Assembly (NCBI GenBank): GCA_031270205.1
Contig: JAISYA010000131.1
Coordinates: 1 to 35,546 of the forward strand
Source: Treponema sp.
Lineage (GTDB): Bacteria > Spirochaetota > Spirochaetia > Treponematales > Breznakiellaceae
Direction of reading: 5' to 3'
Length of the DNA stretch: 35,546 bases
The position numbers and the translations under genes are program-made. Shown here piece by piece: positions 24,095 to 33,835 of this stretch. Position 1 is the first letter of the stretch. The number at the start of each line of letters is the position of its first letter. The notes under the pieces are model-generated. The model was not told where the DNA came from. It saw only the letters and a list, made by a program, of their open reading frames with translations, and did not search any database.

Positions 24095-26692
24095 GTGGTA
24101 TTTAAGGGGTTAACTCAGCGGGTACAGCGAATCCTTTCCACGGTCGCGCAGGGGGAGGCGCGGCGCTTCAATTCGGACCAGCTCCTGCCGGAGCATATTG
24201 TTGTCGCTCTGCTCAAGGACGGGAAAGGGACCGCCTGCAAGGCGTTGTTGTTTTTGCGGATAGATCTCGTCGAATTCAAACATACCCTGGAAGACGCCAT
24301 CCCCCGGATACCGGGGGTTTTGATCCGCGGCGATGTGCCCCCTTCAAAGCGTACCAAAAGCATGCTGGAAACGGCCAGCGAAGAGGCCCGCTCCATGGGG
24401 AGCGAATTCCTCGGTTCTGAGCATCTGCTGCTGGCGGCCATGCGGGAGCAGGATTCCAGCATTCAGGTCTATCTGAATCAGCGGGCGGTTGATACCGATA
24501 TGCTGCGGGTGGTGGTACAGACCACGTTTAACCGGCCCCTGTACCCGCGGCACGAAGGGGAATATGTCTCCGCCGACGGCTATCAGTCCTATTATGTCCA
24601 CCGCGAGCGGCAGCGCCCCGAACAAAAAACCGGCGAAGCCTCCCGCATAAGGCCCGCAACCTATCCGGTGCTGACCCCGACGCTGGACAATTTTTCGCGG
24701 GACCTGACCGCCCTGGCAAAAGCGGGGAAGCTCGATCCGGTGGTGGGCCGCGGGAAGGAAATTGACCGCGCCGTGCGGATTCTTGCCAGGAGGACCAAAA
24801 ACAACCCCGTCCTGGTGGGCGAGCCGGGAGTGGGAAAAAGCGCCATTGTGGAAGGCCTGGCCCAGCTCCTGGTGTCCGAGCGGGCGCCCGAGGCGCTTTG
24901 TGGCAAGCGCATTCTTTCGCTGGACATGGGGGCGGTGGTGGCGGGAACCAAGTACCGGGGCGAGTTTGAGGAACGGCTGAAAAAAATAATGCGGGAGATT
25001 ACCCAATCGGGTAAAGTGATTCTCTTTATCGACGAGATCCACACAATTATCGGGGCGGGCGGAGCGGAGGGGACCATCGACGCCTCCAACATGCTCAAAC
25101 CGGGCCTTTCCCGCGGCGAAATCCAGTGCGTGGGGGCCACTACCCTTGGCGAGTACCGCAAACATTTTGAGAAGGACGCGGCCCTGGAGCGCCGCTTTCA
25201 GGCGGTACTGGTGGAAGAGCCGGGCCTTGAGGATACCCTGGAAATACTCACCGGCATACGGAAAAAATACGAAGATCACCACTGCGTACAGTACACCGAC
25301 GGCGCAGTGAAACTGACGGCAAAATTGGCCCAGCGCTACATTTCGGGCCGCTTTATGCCCGACAAGGCCATCGACATTCTGGACGAGGCCGGGGCCATGC
25401 GCAAACTGGAAAGCCGCGCCGATCCCCCGGAAATTACCGGCATCGGGCGGGAAATAGAGATCTTGACCGAAGAAAAGAACGCCCTGGTGACCGCGCAGAA
25501 TTACGAGTCCGCCGCCGGTGTCCGGGACCGGGTACGCGCTTTGCGTTCAAGGCTTGAAGCGGCCCGTATCGCCTGGGAGCAGTCATACAAAAACGAGCCC
25601 GTAACGGTATCGGAAGAAGACGTGCGCCGCGTGGTGTCCGAGGCCACCGGCATTCCCCTGCTGCATCTGGAAGAACAGGAATCGCGGCGCATGCTGCGGA
25701 TGGAAGAGGAACTGCACAAATCCGTGATAGGCCAGGACGACGCGATACAGCGCATCGCCTCGGCCATCAGGCGCTCGCGGGCCGGCGTCGCTTCCCCCCG
25801 CCGCCCCATGGGGTCTTTCATCTTTCTGGGTCCCACCGGCGTGGGCAAAACACTCCTTGCCAAACGGCTTGCCGAATATCTGTTCGGCAGCGAAGAATCC
25901 CTCGTGCGGAACGACATGTCCGATTTCATGGAGAAGCACAACGTGTCCCGGCTGGTGGGCGCGCCGCCGGGCTATGTGGGCTACGGGGAAGGCGGCGTAC
26001 TCACCGAAAAAATCCGCCGCAACCCCTACCGGGTGATTCTGTTTGACGAAATCGAGAAGGCCCACCGTGACGTGTTCAACCTTTTATTGCAGGTGATGGA
26101 AGAGGGAGAGCTGCGCGACAACCTGGGCCACACGGTGAGTTTCCGCAATACCGTTATCATTATGACGAGCAACGCGGGCGTGCGGGAAATCTCCCGCGAC
26201 TCGCGTCTCGGCTTCGCTTCCGGTTCCGGCCTTATGAGCATGGGCGAAATTGAATCCCAGGCCATGTCGGAACTGCGCCGCCTCTTCAACCCCGAATTCC
26301 TCAACAGGGTGGACGATGTGGTGGTTTTCCATCCCCTTGACCTCAGGCAGATTGAAGCGGTACTGGACATCGAACTCGGCGAACTTTCAGGCCGCCTCGC
26401 CGAGCAGGGCTATACCATCCGGCTTTTGCCCGCCGCCCGCCGCATCCTCATCGAAAAAGGCTGGAACCCCCAATTCGGCGGCCGTTCCCTGCGCCGTACC
26501 ATTCAGAAAGAACTGGAAGATACCCTGGCCCGCCTTATCATCAGCGGGAACTGGCCGGCCGGCGCGGCCTTTACCGCCGGCGGCAGAAAGGGGAATATCC
26601 GGCTTTCGGGCAGGAAACCCGCCGCGCGGGAAGCAGCGCCGCCGGTGGAAGAGCTGCTTGTCCTGGAAAGCAGCAATGGCGGGCAGCTTTAG
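24095..26692 (+). CDS. clpC: ClpC-type AAA+ unfoldase
   Basis: An ATP-driven unfoldase that feeds proteins to ClpP. From the GTG at 24095 it has 865 residues. The Clp N domain starts at once (VFKGLTQRVQRILSTVAQGE). The first AAA+ module has Walker A GEPGVGKS (242-249) and FIDEIH (D313, E314). A UVR-like coiled segment typical of ClpC (about 457-491) follows. The second module has GPTGVGKT (579-586) and FDEIEKAH (D651, E652). The LGF tripeptide (705-707) is a likely ClpP-docking loop. I chose GTG because AAGGGGG lies 4 bases before it and the family begins here; an ATG at 24008 would add 29 residues but lacks a ribosome site. No clpP is nearby. Confidence 0.9.
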   Translation: MVFKGLTQRVQRILSTVAQGEARRFNSDQLLPEHIVVALLKDGKGTACKALLFLRIDLVEFKHTLEDAIPRIPGVLIRGDVPPSKRTKSMLETASEEARSMGSEFLGSEHLLLAAMREQDSSIQVYLNQRAVDTDMLRVVVQTTFNRPLYPRHEGEYVSADGYQSYYVHRERQRPEQKTGEASRIRPATYPVLTPTLDNFSRDLTALAKAGKLDPVVGRGKEIDRAVRILARRTKNNPVLVGEPGVGKSAIVEGLAQLLVSERAPEALCGKRILSLDMGAVVAGTKYRGEFEERLKKIMREITQSGKVILFIDEIHTIIGAGGAEGTIDASNMLKPGLSRGEIQCVGATTLGEYRKHFEKDAALERRFQAVLVEEPGLEDTLEILTGIRKKYEDHHCVQYTDGAVKLTAKLAQRYISGRFMPDKAIDILDEAGAMRKLESRADPPEITGIGREIEILTEEKNALVTAQNYESAAGVRDRVRALRSRLEAARIAWEQSYKNEPVTVSEEDVRRVVSEATGIPLLHLEEQESRRMLRMEEELHKSVIGQDDAIQRIASAIRRSRAGVASPRRPMGSFIFLGPTGVGKTLLAKRLAEYLFGSEESLVRNDMSDFMEKHNVSRLVGAPPGYVGYGEGGVLTEKIRRNPYRVILFDEIEKAHRDVFNLLLQVMEEGELRDNLGHTVSFRNTVIIMTSNAGVREISRDSRLGFASGSGLMSMGEIESQAMSELRRLFNPEFLNRVDDVVVFHPLDLRQIEAVLDIELGELSGRLAEQGYTIRLLPAARRILIEKGWNPQFGGRSLRRTIQKELEDTLARLIISGNWPAGAAFTAGGRKGNIRLSGRKPAAREAAPPVEELLVLESSNGGQL

Positions 26693-26722
26693 TTGAGCCG
26701 TGCGTCCATACACTTAATTTTG

Positions 26723-26735
26723 ATTCGCAAGTCCG
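26723..26735. repeat. Partial copy of the dispersed intergenic repeat
   Basis: ATTCGCAAGTCCGG matches the first block of the repeats at 2653 and 35053, but the GGCAAGC hairpin block is missing. It lies in the 63-base gap between the convergent clpC and MFS-like genes, where no clear terminator is visible. Confidence 0.4.
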
Positions 26736-26755
26736 GCGCTCCGCGTCGTTGAGGC

Positions 26756-29044
26756 TCATTTAAGTTTTTTTGTCCAGGCGCGCAGTTGATAGGCCGCCCA
26801 GTGGACGATGAGGAGCCGCAGGCGGTTCAGGGTTGACAATTCATCATCCAGCGCCGCTTCGGAAAACACGGTCTGTTCAATACTCTGGCCCTGGCAGAAA
26901 TCGTCGGGCAGTTCCAGAATCCAGCGGGAAAGGGGAGCGCCGTTTTTGTCCCGTATAAAGGCGGAAGCGGCGGCCTGTATATTTTTGGCGTGACGGGCGA
27001 TATGCGCCAGCTCCGGATTTTTCCGCCCCTGCTTTCGTCCTTTCATATTTGAATGGTAGAATTCAAAGGCCGATTCCGCCTCATCCATGGCAAGCGCAAC
27101 CAGCAGATCAGGGTCGGCCAGATACCGGACCAGGATGGAGTAGAACTGGTTCTGGGTGTCCAGGATTGCCGACATTGCCAGTACCACTTCGTCCCGGAGG
27201 TATGGCGGCGGATCGGCGACTCTGAGAATATCCGTCAGCAGCGAAAGGGAATTGGGGGAACGGTAAAGGCCAAGGGCCTCCACCCCCATGATTTTGAGCC
27301 GGGGATTGTCCGTCTCAAAGGTGATCTGTTCAATCCGGGGCCGGAATGCCTCGTCGCGTAACTTTGCAAGGGCGATGACGGCCTCGCCCGCAAGCATATA
27401 ATCCGTGGAAAAGGCAAGTTCCCGCAAAAGGGGGAGGGCGGCGAAACATTGGTGGTTGCCCAGGATACGGGCGGAAATATAGGCGGTAGTAAAGGGATTG
27501 TTGATAATGTCGTTGATCAGCGTCTTTTCCGCGTCTTCGCTCAGTGTCTTCAGGGTTTCCAGGGCGCGAATGGATTCCAGGCGCGTAACAAGCCGGGGGG
27601 AACGGGCGCGCTCCAAAAGCTCGGTAATCGCAAGCTGGGACGGCGTGTCGTGCAGTGCGCCGAGCAGCAGCTCCTCCTCGCGGGAATCCTGGGTTTTGTT
27701 GAGCCTGTCCAAAAGGCTGATGGCCTTGAGGTCCCTGAAAGAAAAGATCACTTCCAGCGCGCCCTTGAGCGGAAGCGATCCCAGGGGGGTGAGTTTTTTT
27801 TGCAGAAACAGGGCAATTGCGGTAAACACGATCTGCAGGGCAAAGAGGATCTTGAACGACATGAAGGACGAAATCCCCGCACCGGAAAGCAGGTCCAGCA
27901 GGATGCCCGCAAAGAAGGAGCCTCCCGCGCCGGCAACGCCGAATATCAGGAAATAAAGAATACCCATGTCGAGCATTTTTTCCCGGGGGATAAGGCCCAG
28001 GAAATAGGTCTGGGCGATTCCCTCCGAACCGAGAAAAGCGAAGTTTAGCATAAAAAACAGAAACGAGAGAAACAGGATCGCGGTGGTCATATTGTCAACC
28101 GCCGCCCTGGGAAGAAAGACCGTGGGGATCATGCTCGCCAGGCCTATTATCACACAGACGATAAAAATCGGCTTTGCCCCGATGCGGTCCACGAGGAATT
28201 TGATGCACAGTCCGATCATCAGGTAACCGAGACCGCCGAAGACTGCGTACAGCGAAACCATGCCGTCGTTATGCGCAAACACTTCACGGGCATAGACCAC
28301 CACAAAGGCCCGCGTTACGCCTGAAACCATGGCGACCAGAAAGAAGATCAGCATAAAGAGCCGCAGCCCGCTCTGGGAAAGAGCCTCCCTGAAAAGCGCG
28401 ACAAGCCTGAATTTTTTCCCGACTTCCTCGCTTGGCGGCTCCGGCACCTTCTTTATCAGGGTTCCGCTGATAACGCCGCAGACAACGCCTGAGCCGAGCA
28501 GAATCGAATACAGGTAAATCGGCGGCTCCCTCCCCAGCGCCATGGCCACGAGGAAACTGCCGAACATGGTTACCGCGCTGTTTACAATCTGAACCTGGGT
28601 CAGGTAGCTGCCTCGGTCAGGCCCGGCGGCAAGCGCGCTTAAAATCGGATTGTTGGCGATCATCCCAACGCCCCGAAAAAAATGAAAGGCGAATGCCCCC
28701 AACAGGGTGAGTAACAGCGCCACATCCCGCCGCCCCGCGTATTCGGCGATGGGGGCCGCCACCACGAGGAGCATGCAAATCGCCCGCCACGTCCAGGCGA
28801 AACCGTAGACTCCGATTATCGAAAAGCGCCGGGCGAGGACCTTCCCCAGGGGGAGGAAAAAGTAGGACACATAAACCAGGGCGTTGATAAGGCCGATATA
28901 GGTCGAGTTAGCCCCAAGCCGCATGGCAAACAGAGTGATAATGCTGCCCACCAGGAGATTCCATGAAAGGGCGTTGAAAACATTAAAATAATTGTATACA
29001 TCGCGGGCTTTACCAAGACGGTAAGGCGAAAGCTGCAAGCTCAT
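26756..29044 (-). CDS. MFS-like membrane protein with a C-terminal HEAT-like repeat domain
   Basis: A 762-residue protein whose function I do not know. Residues 1-415 are strongly hydrophobic, with about 12 predicted membrane segments and an MFS-like look (GANSTYIGLINALVYVSYFF; charged central loop about 198-225). Residues 430-760 are soluble and alpha-helical, with repeated units such as LVTRLESIRALETLK, TTAYISARILGNHQCFAALP and YMLAGEAVIALAKLRDEAF, which resemble HEAT repeats. The tail is probably cytoplasmic and could dock a partner or regulate transport. The gene is alone, between clpC (convergent) and metK (same strand, 142 bases upstream with two hairpins). Confidence 0.75.
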   Translation of the reverse strand: MSLQLSPYRLGKARDVYNYFNVFNALSWNLLVGSIITLFAMRLGANSTYIGLINALVYVSYFFLPLGKVLARRFSIIGVYGFAWTWRAICMLLVVAAPIAEYAGRRDVALLLTLLGAFAFHFFRGVGMIANNPILSALAAGPDRGSYLTQVQIVNSAVTMFGSFLVAMALGREPPIYLYSILLGSGVVCGVISGTLIKKVPEPPSEEVGKKFRLVALFREALSQSGLRLFMLIFFLVAMVSGVTRAFVVVYAREVFAHNDGMVSLYAVFGGLGYLMIGLCIKFLVDRIGAKPIFIVCVIIGLASMIPTVFLPRAAVDNMTTAILFLSFLFFMLNFAFLGSEGIAQTYFLGLIPREKMLDMGILYFLIFGVAGAGGSFFAGILLDLLSGAGISSFMSFKILFALQIVFTAIALFLQKKLTPLGSLPLKGALEVIFSFRDLKAISLLDRLNKTQDSREEELLLGALHDTPSQLAITELLERARSPRLVTRLESIRALETLKTLSEDAEKTLINDIINNPFTTAYISARILGNHQCFAALPLLRELAFSTDYMLAGEAVIALAKLRDEAFRPRIEQITFETDNPRLKIMGVEALGLYRSPNSLSLLTDILRVADPPPYLRDEVVLAMSAILDTQNQFYSILVRYLADPDLLVALAMDEAESAFEFYHSNMKGRKQGRKNPELAHIARHAKNIQAAASAFIRDKNGAPLSRWILELPDDFCQGQSIEQTVFSEAALDDELSTLNRLRLLIVHWAAYQLRAWTKKLK

Positions 29045-29105
29045 ATATTAAAAATACCCTGAAACCGCGCTAACGGCAAGTTCTTATCTGTTTTTAAATG
29101 CGGGC

Positions 29106-29136
29106 CTTTCCCAAAACCAGGCGGGTTTTGGGAAAG
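29106..29136 (-). terminator. Perfect 13-bp hairpin downstream of metK
   Basis: CTTTCCCAAAACC (29106-29118) pairs with GGTTTTGGGAAAG (29124-29136) around a 5-base loop. Read on the minus strand it is followed by GCCCGCATTTAAAAA, without an immediate T-run. It is the second of two hairpins after metK and probably ends or processes that transcript. Confidence 0.5.
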
Positions 29137-29154
29137 ACTCTGTCAGTTGAGGCA

Positions 29155-29178
29155 GTTCCAAAACTTCAGTTTTGGAAC
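29155..29178 (-). terminator. Hairpin just after metK, sharing its core with the one at 13139
   Basis: GTTCCAAAAC (29155-29164) pairs perfectly with GTTTTGGAAC (29169-29178) around TTCA. It lies 9 bases past the metK stop. The CCAAAACTTCA-TTTTGGA core matches the hairpin at 13139-13176, suggesting a common repeat family. Confidence 0.5.
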
Positions 29179-29186
29179 ACCCTCCA

Positions 29187-30356
<1,170 letters not shown>

Positions 30357-30382
30357 AATTCCTCCTTGAAATAATGTACCCA

Positions 30383-30411
30383 ATTATATAAAAAAACCGG
30401 ATCATGCACAA
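30383..30411 (-). promoter_or_regulatory. Promoter of metK
   Basis: On the minus strand a perfect TATAAT (30383-30388) is preceded by 17 bases and TTGTGC (30406-30411), a weak -35. It lies about 30 bases before the GTG start. Confidence 0.55.
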
Positions 30412-30510
30412 GGTCGGGCGGCGCGGCGCGTTGCCTCATTGAAAAAGTAACCTTAATCACGGCGGACTATCCGGCAGTTACAGCTATCGGAGATCAAAAC
30501 GGGGTGAACC

Positions 30511-30660
30511 ATGAGAGAGAAAAAAGCGGCTGCCAGACAGATCCGTTCCCGCTGCCAAAAAGCCGGACGGAAAGAGCAGCCGGCCATCCTGGACGAATTC
30601 ATCAGGATTACCGGCTGCAAAAACCGGAAGTACGCCCCGCGGGACCTGAACAAACCGGAA
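30511..30660 (+). pseudogene. Degenerate N-terminal fragment of an integrase-type transposase
   Basis: The frame from ATG 30511 reads ARQIRSRCQKAGRKEQPAIL, then DEFIRITGCKNRKYAPRDLNK. This matches my memory of the N-terminal helix-turn-helix region of integrase-core transposases (pattern RYxKAxKKEKxxILDEFxxxTGYxRKYAIxLL). After about 48 codons the resemblance stops and the rest of the frame is unlike any protein I know. No rve catalytic core or terminal inverted repeats are visible, so this is a remnant. The rest of 30412-30727 shows nothing else. Confidence 0.5.
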
Positions 30661-30727
30661 CGGCGGAGACCCTGCTCACCGTCAAAAGTAAATGCTTTTG
30701 TCCCTGTGGCTGCTCTGCGCGGGCCGC

Positions 30728-31321
30728 TTACAACGAAGAAGCGAGAGACCGCAGTTCGTCCCGGGTCTCGATATCCCATCTGTTTCCCGAACCGCGGTCG
30801 TACATGTCGGCAACTTCATTGATGTATTCCTTGAGCCTCTGGCGGGACGCGGGATTGTCCAGGTTCCGCTGCAGATCGGGGATGGTGAGCTGCGTTTGGG
30901 GGGTAATTGCGTCCGGGCTTGAGATCACGTCCCGCGAGGCGAGCATAATCAGCGGGAAATAGTACCCGTTTTCACGGCCGTAATAGGTTCTGGCGACTTT
31001 CGCGAGGTTGTCGCCCCAAACCACAAGATGGGTTTGCGCCCCCTCAAGAATGATGTCCCCGGCGGGTTCTTCATACTCATACGGATATTCTTCCGTCGGC
31101 CAGAAAAGCGAAAAGGGGTCATCCTCCGGCACTTCTTCCGGCGGCGGCCAGTCTTCCACAGGTTCCGACCCGCTTGCCGCGGGCGCCGGCCTGGCCGCCG
31201 GGGACTCCGGCCCGGCTGCCGCCGTTCTTTCCGACTCAGCGGCCTTCGGTTTGCTTGCGCACGACAGGATCAGTACAGCCAACAACAGAATCGCTAAAGT
31301 CCCAAAAAACCTTTTCATCAT
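30728..31321 (-). CDS. Putative lipoprotein with a LysM-like domain
   Basis: A 197-residue envelope protein. The signal peptide ends in the lipobox LILSC with C21 as the lipidated cysteine. Residues 25-90 are low-complexity, rich in Pro, Ala and Glu. Residues 97-150 (HLVVWGDNLAKVARTYYG ... TQLTIPDL) resemble a LysM peptidoglycan-binding module. It may tether or organise the cell envelope. AGGAGGAGGA precedes two adjacent ATG codons; the second (31318) has the better spacing. Confidence 0.75.
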   Translation of the reverse strand: MMKRFFGTLAILLLAVLILSCASKPKAAESERTAAAGPESPAARPAPAASGSEPVEDWPPPEEVPEDDPFSLFWPTEEYPYEYEEPAGDIILEGAQTHLVVWGDNLAKVARTYYGRENGYYFPLIMLASRDVISSPDAITPQTQLTIPDLQRNLDNPASRQRLKEYINEVADMYDRGSGNRWDIETRDELRSLASSL

Positions 31322-31348
31322 TCCTCCTCCTTGAAATCATCCGCTTAT

Positions 31349-31357
31349 AGTATAACA
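31349..31357 (-). promoter_or_regulatory. Extended -10 promoter of the LysM lipoprotein gene
   Basis: On the minus strand TGTTATACT combines an extended -10 (TGN) with TATACT (31349-31354). No good -35 is visible, as is common for extended -10 promoters. It lies about 28 bases before the start. Confidence 0.4.
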
Positions 31358-31375
31358 CCAATAGCTGAATATGCG

Positions 31376-32167
31376 CTACTCAAAACTCAGGCCCATTACG
31401 GTGTCTACCGGCAGGGAAAAAACGATCCCTTCGGCCTTGCTGTTGAGGCCGTGGGCTTCGCAGATCGCCCGCATGATGGGGACCTTTTTTTCCTGGTTCG
31501 TCAGGATGATGATCACTTCCCTTTCATCCTGCACCGAAACGCCGAAAAATTTAACCGAACCCTCATGGGCCTGGCTGCGGGCGTTCAGTACCGTGCCGCC
31601 CGACGCCCCCGCTTCCCTGGCGGTGTTCATCAATTCGTCGCTGTAACCCTGATTTACCACCGCAATAATCAAATCGTGGCTGTATTCGCCTGCCATGGCT
31701 GCTCCTTTGCCTATTTCTTCGGCGAGCTTTTCGTTTTTATGGATGCTTTGCTTAAAAACCCGCAATATCGGACTGTTGATCCCCGAAAGGGGGACGGTAA
31801 AGGCAATTCCCGCGCCCGGACTGTGGAAGCCGAGTTTTTTCCGCACTTCCTTCAATAAAACCGGCGCCATTACCGTCTGTTCCAGACACATTATTACCGC
31901 CTTGTCGCTGGCCCCGATGCCCAGCAAATCCAGGATTTCCGAGCTTGCCGTGCCTTTGCCTTTTGAGATAAAGTGAAAGCGGACTTTTTCTTCCTCAAAT
32001 ACGCCGGAAATGACTTTTGTCCGGTTCCAGTCAACGATAAAGAAAATTAACGTAAGTTCCGGTACAACGGGCCTGGTTTCCGGCGCCGCGTCCTGATGCG
32101 CGCCGGGCAGTTTAACCGGCAGCTTCGCAAACAGCCTTGAGAACAGAGACTTTGTTTCTTTAGCCAT
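31376..32167 (-). CDS. Tandem PII-like (GlnB-fold) protein
   Basis: A 263-residue soluble protein with two units that look like the PII signalling fold. The first (about 37-135) runs from LTLIFFIVDWNRTKVISGVF to GAGIAFTVPLSGI. The second (about 164-260) runs from HDLIIAVVNQGYSDELMNTA to AEGIVFSLPVDTVMGL; this end recalls the G-x-I-F-x-x-P-V strand of GlnB. The classic T-loop tyrosine and the IRTGE end are not seen. Its start overlaps the stop of the DUF1538 gene by 8 bases, which ties the two proteins together. It is probably a regulator of that membrane protein. The effector is unknown. Confidence 0.72.
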   Translation of the reverse strand: MAKETKSLFSRLFAKLPVKLPGAHQDAAPETRPVVPELTLIFFIVDWNRTKVISGVFEEEKVRFHFISKGKGTASSEILDLLGIGASDKAVIMCLEQTVMAPVLLKEVRKKLGFHSPGAGIAFTVPLSGINSPILRVFKQSIHKNEKLAEEIGKGAAMAGEYSHDLIIAVVNQGYSDELMNTAREAGASGGTVLNARSQAHEGSVKFFGVSVQDEREVIIILTNQEKKVPIMRAICEAHGLNSKAEGIVFSLPVDTVMGLSFE

Positions 32168-33716
32168 GAGCCTCTCCCCCGAAAACGGTTATCTCGCCCC
32201 AGTCAACAATCTCGCCCGCCGAGGCGCTGATAGCGGCTGCCCGCTCTTCGGCCAGGGCCGCGGCCTCTCTGGTTCTAAAGAGGTACAGAAGGCCCATCAT
32301 CTGAATAACGATGAGGGGCGTCATGGCCACAATGGCCACGATGCCGAAGGCATCGATCATCAGGTCCCGCCCCGCCCCTTCGCAGGTTCCCATGGCCAGG
32401 GGCAGGAGGAAGGTTGATGTCATGGGGCCGGAACACACGCCGCCTGAGTCAAAGGCGATGCCGGTAAAAATGCGCGGCACAAAAAAAGTGAGTACAAGAG
32501 CGAAGGTATAGCCGGGGATCAAAACCCACATGATGGGGATGCCCAGAAGGATTCTCGTCATGGTGATTCCCAGGGCCGCGGCCATGCCGATGGAAAGCCC
32601 CCTTGTCATCATTTTTTGGGTGATGGCCCCTGAAGAAATTTCCTCAACCTGCTTGTTGAGCACGTGGACCGCTGGCTCCGCCGCCACGATAAAGTAGCCG
32701 ACGAGCATCCCGAACGGAACCAGCACCCATTTGAACGACGAAGCGGCCAGTTGGGTACCCAAAAGATGTCCCACCGGAATAAAGCCCACGTTCACCCCGG
32801 TCAAAAAAACCACGAGGCCGATCAGGGTGTAGAGGAAGCCCACCGCGATACGGGCGATCTGGTGTTTTTTATAGCGGCGGGAAATAAGCTGAAACACAGC
32901 GAAGAAAACCACGATGGCCGCCAGCGCCTTGAGCACGTCTTCAAGGTAATGGGGCAGTTCCAGGGCAAAAAATCTTACCACGTCGCGGGAAGTCGCGGCT
33001 TCGTGCACCACAGAGGATTCCACCGCCGCCGGGCCGGGTTTGTAGAAAATCCCCAGGAGGAGCACCGCGAGAATCGGTCCTATGCTGCACAGGGACACGA
33101 GACCGAAACTGTCTTCTTGGGAATTCTTGTCGCTGCGGATCGATGCCACGCCGATGCCCATTGCCAGGATGAAAGGCACCGTGATGGGGCCGGTGGTCAC
33201 CCCGCCCGAATCAAAGGCAACGGGAATGAAGGTATTGGGGGCGAACCAGGCCACGGCGAAAGTCACCGCATAGAAAATGACGAGCAGCGCCGAAAGCCGT
33301 ATTTTGAGGAGTATCCGCAGGATAGCGAGGGCCAGAAACAGCCCCACGCCCAGCGCGACAATGAGGATCAGGTCCATAGGCGGGATGGAGGGAACCTGCC
33401 TTGCCAGAACCTGCAAGTCCGGCTCGGCAATCGTAATAATTATCCCCATCACAAAGCTAACCAGGAGCATCAGCGCCAGTTTCGAACTTTTGGTAAGCTG
33501 GATGCCGATGCCTTCGCCCATGGGCATCATCGCCATGTCCGCCCCCAGCGTAAAAAAGCCCATTCCGATAATCAGAAGCGCCGCCCCCACCAAAAACATC
33601 AGGACCGTACCCGACGGCATGGGCGCCAATACCACGCTGGCTATCAGCACAATGGCGGTAATGGGGAGCACCGACGAGAACGCTTCCATTATTTTTTCTT
33701 TGAGGACTTTATTCAT
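32160..33716 (-). CDS. Duplicated DUF1538 membrane protein (putative transporter)
   Basis: A polytopic inner-membrane protein of 518 residues with about 12-14 membrane segments in two homologous halves. Each half repeats the same marks about 250 residues apart: an AEP block (IAEPDLQVLARQV at 96-108; AAEPAVHVLNKQV at 345-357) and FDSGGV followed by GP (168-173 and 422-427). DUF1538 has no established function; inverted or tandem halves with conserved Gly-rich re-entrant-like motifs suggest a transporter or channel. I preferred ATG at 33716 because the hydrophobic part follows directly (MNKVLKEKIMEAFSSVLP); TTG at 33755, with AGAAGG upstream, is an alternative. The PII-like gene overlaps its end. 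Confidence 0.8.
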   Translation of the reverse strand: MNKVLKEKIMEAFSSVLPITAIVLIASVVLAPMPSGTVLMFLVGAALLIIGMGFFTLGADMAMMPMGEGIGIQLTKSSKLALMLLVSFVMGIIITIAEPDLQVLARQVPSIPPMDLILIVALGVGLFLALAILRILLKIRLSALLVIFYAVTFAVAWFAPNTFIPVAFDSGGVTTGPITVPFILAMGIGVASIRSDKNSQEDSFGLVSLCSIGPILAVLLLGIFYKPGPAAVESSVVHEAATSRDVVRFFALELPHYLEDVLKALAAIVVFFAVFQLISRRYKKHQIARIAVGFLYTLIGLVVFLTGVNVGFIPVGHLLGTQLAASSFKWVLVPFGMLVGYFIVAAEPAVHVLNKQVEEISSGAITQKMMTRGLSIGMAAALGITMTRILLGIPIMWVLIPGYTFALVLTFFVPRIFTGIAFDSGGVCSGPMTSTFLLPLAMGTCEGAGRDLMIDAFGIVAIVAMTPLIVIQMMGLLYLFRTREAAALAEERAAAISASAGEIVDWGEITVFGGEAHG

Positions 33717-33835
33717 ACCTTTACCGAGTATGGCACATTTTGGACTTTCAGACAATTCCCCCTTCTTTAATACTTCCCTTTTATAGTATATTAGACTTGT
33801 GGTGAAAAATGCATTTTTTTACCAAGGGAGGCGCA

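Noticed and set aside
30357..30503. Possible SAM riboswitch before metK
   Set aside because: The leader from the predicted promoter to the GTG is only about 25-30 bases, far too short for a SAM riboswitch aptamer, and no conserved core is seen.
30504..30962. Plus-strand frame of 152 codons overlapping the LysM gene end
   Set aside because: It is in a different frame from the transposase-like peptide, overlaps the lipoprotein gene and shows no family features.
32664..33770. Long plus-strand open frame opposite the DUF1538 gene
   Set aside because: Its product is extremely rich in His, Arg and Gln with no family resemblance, and the opposite strand encodes a clear duplicated membrane protein.
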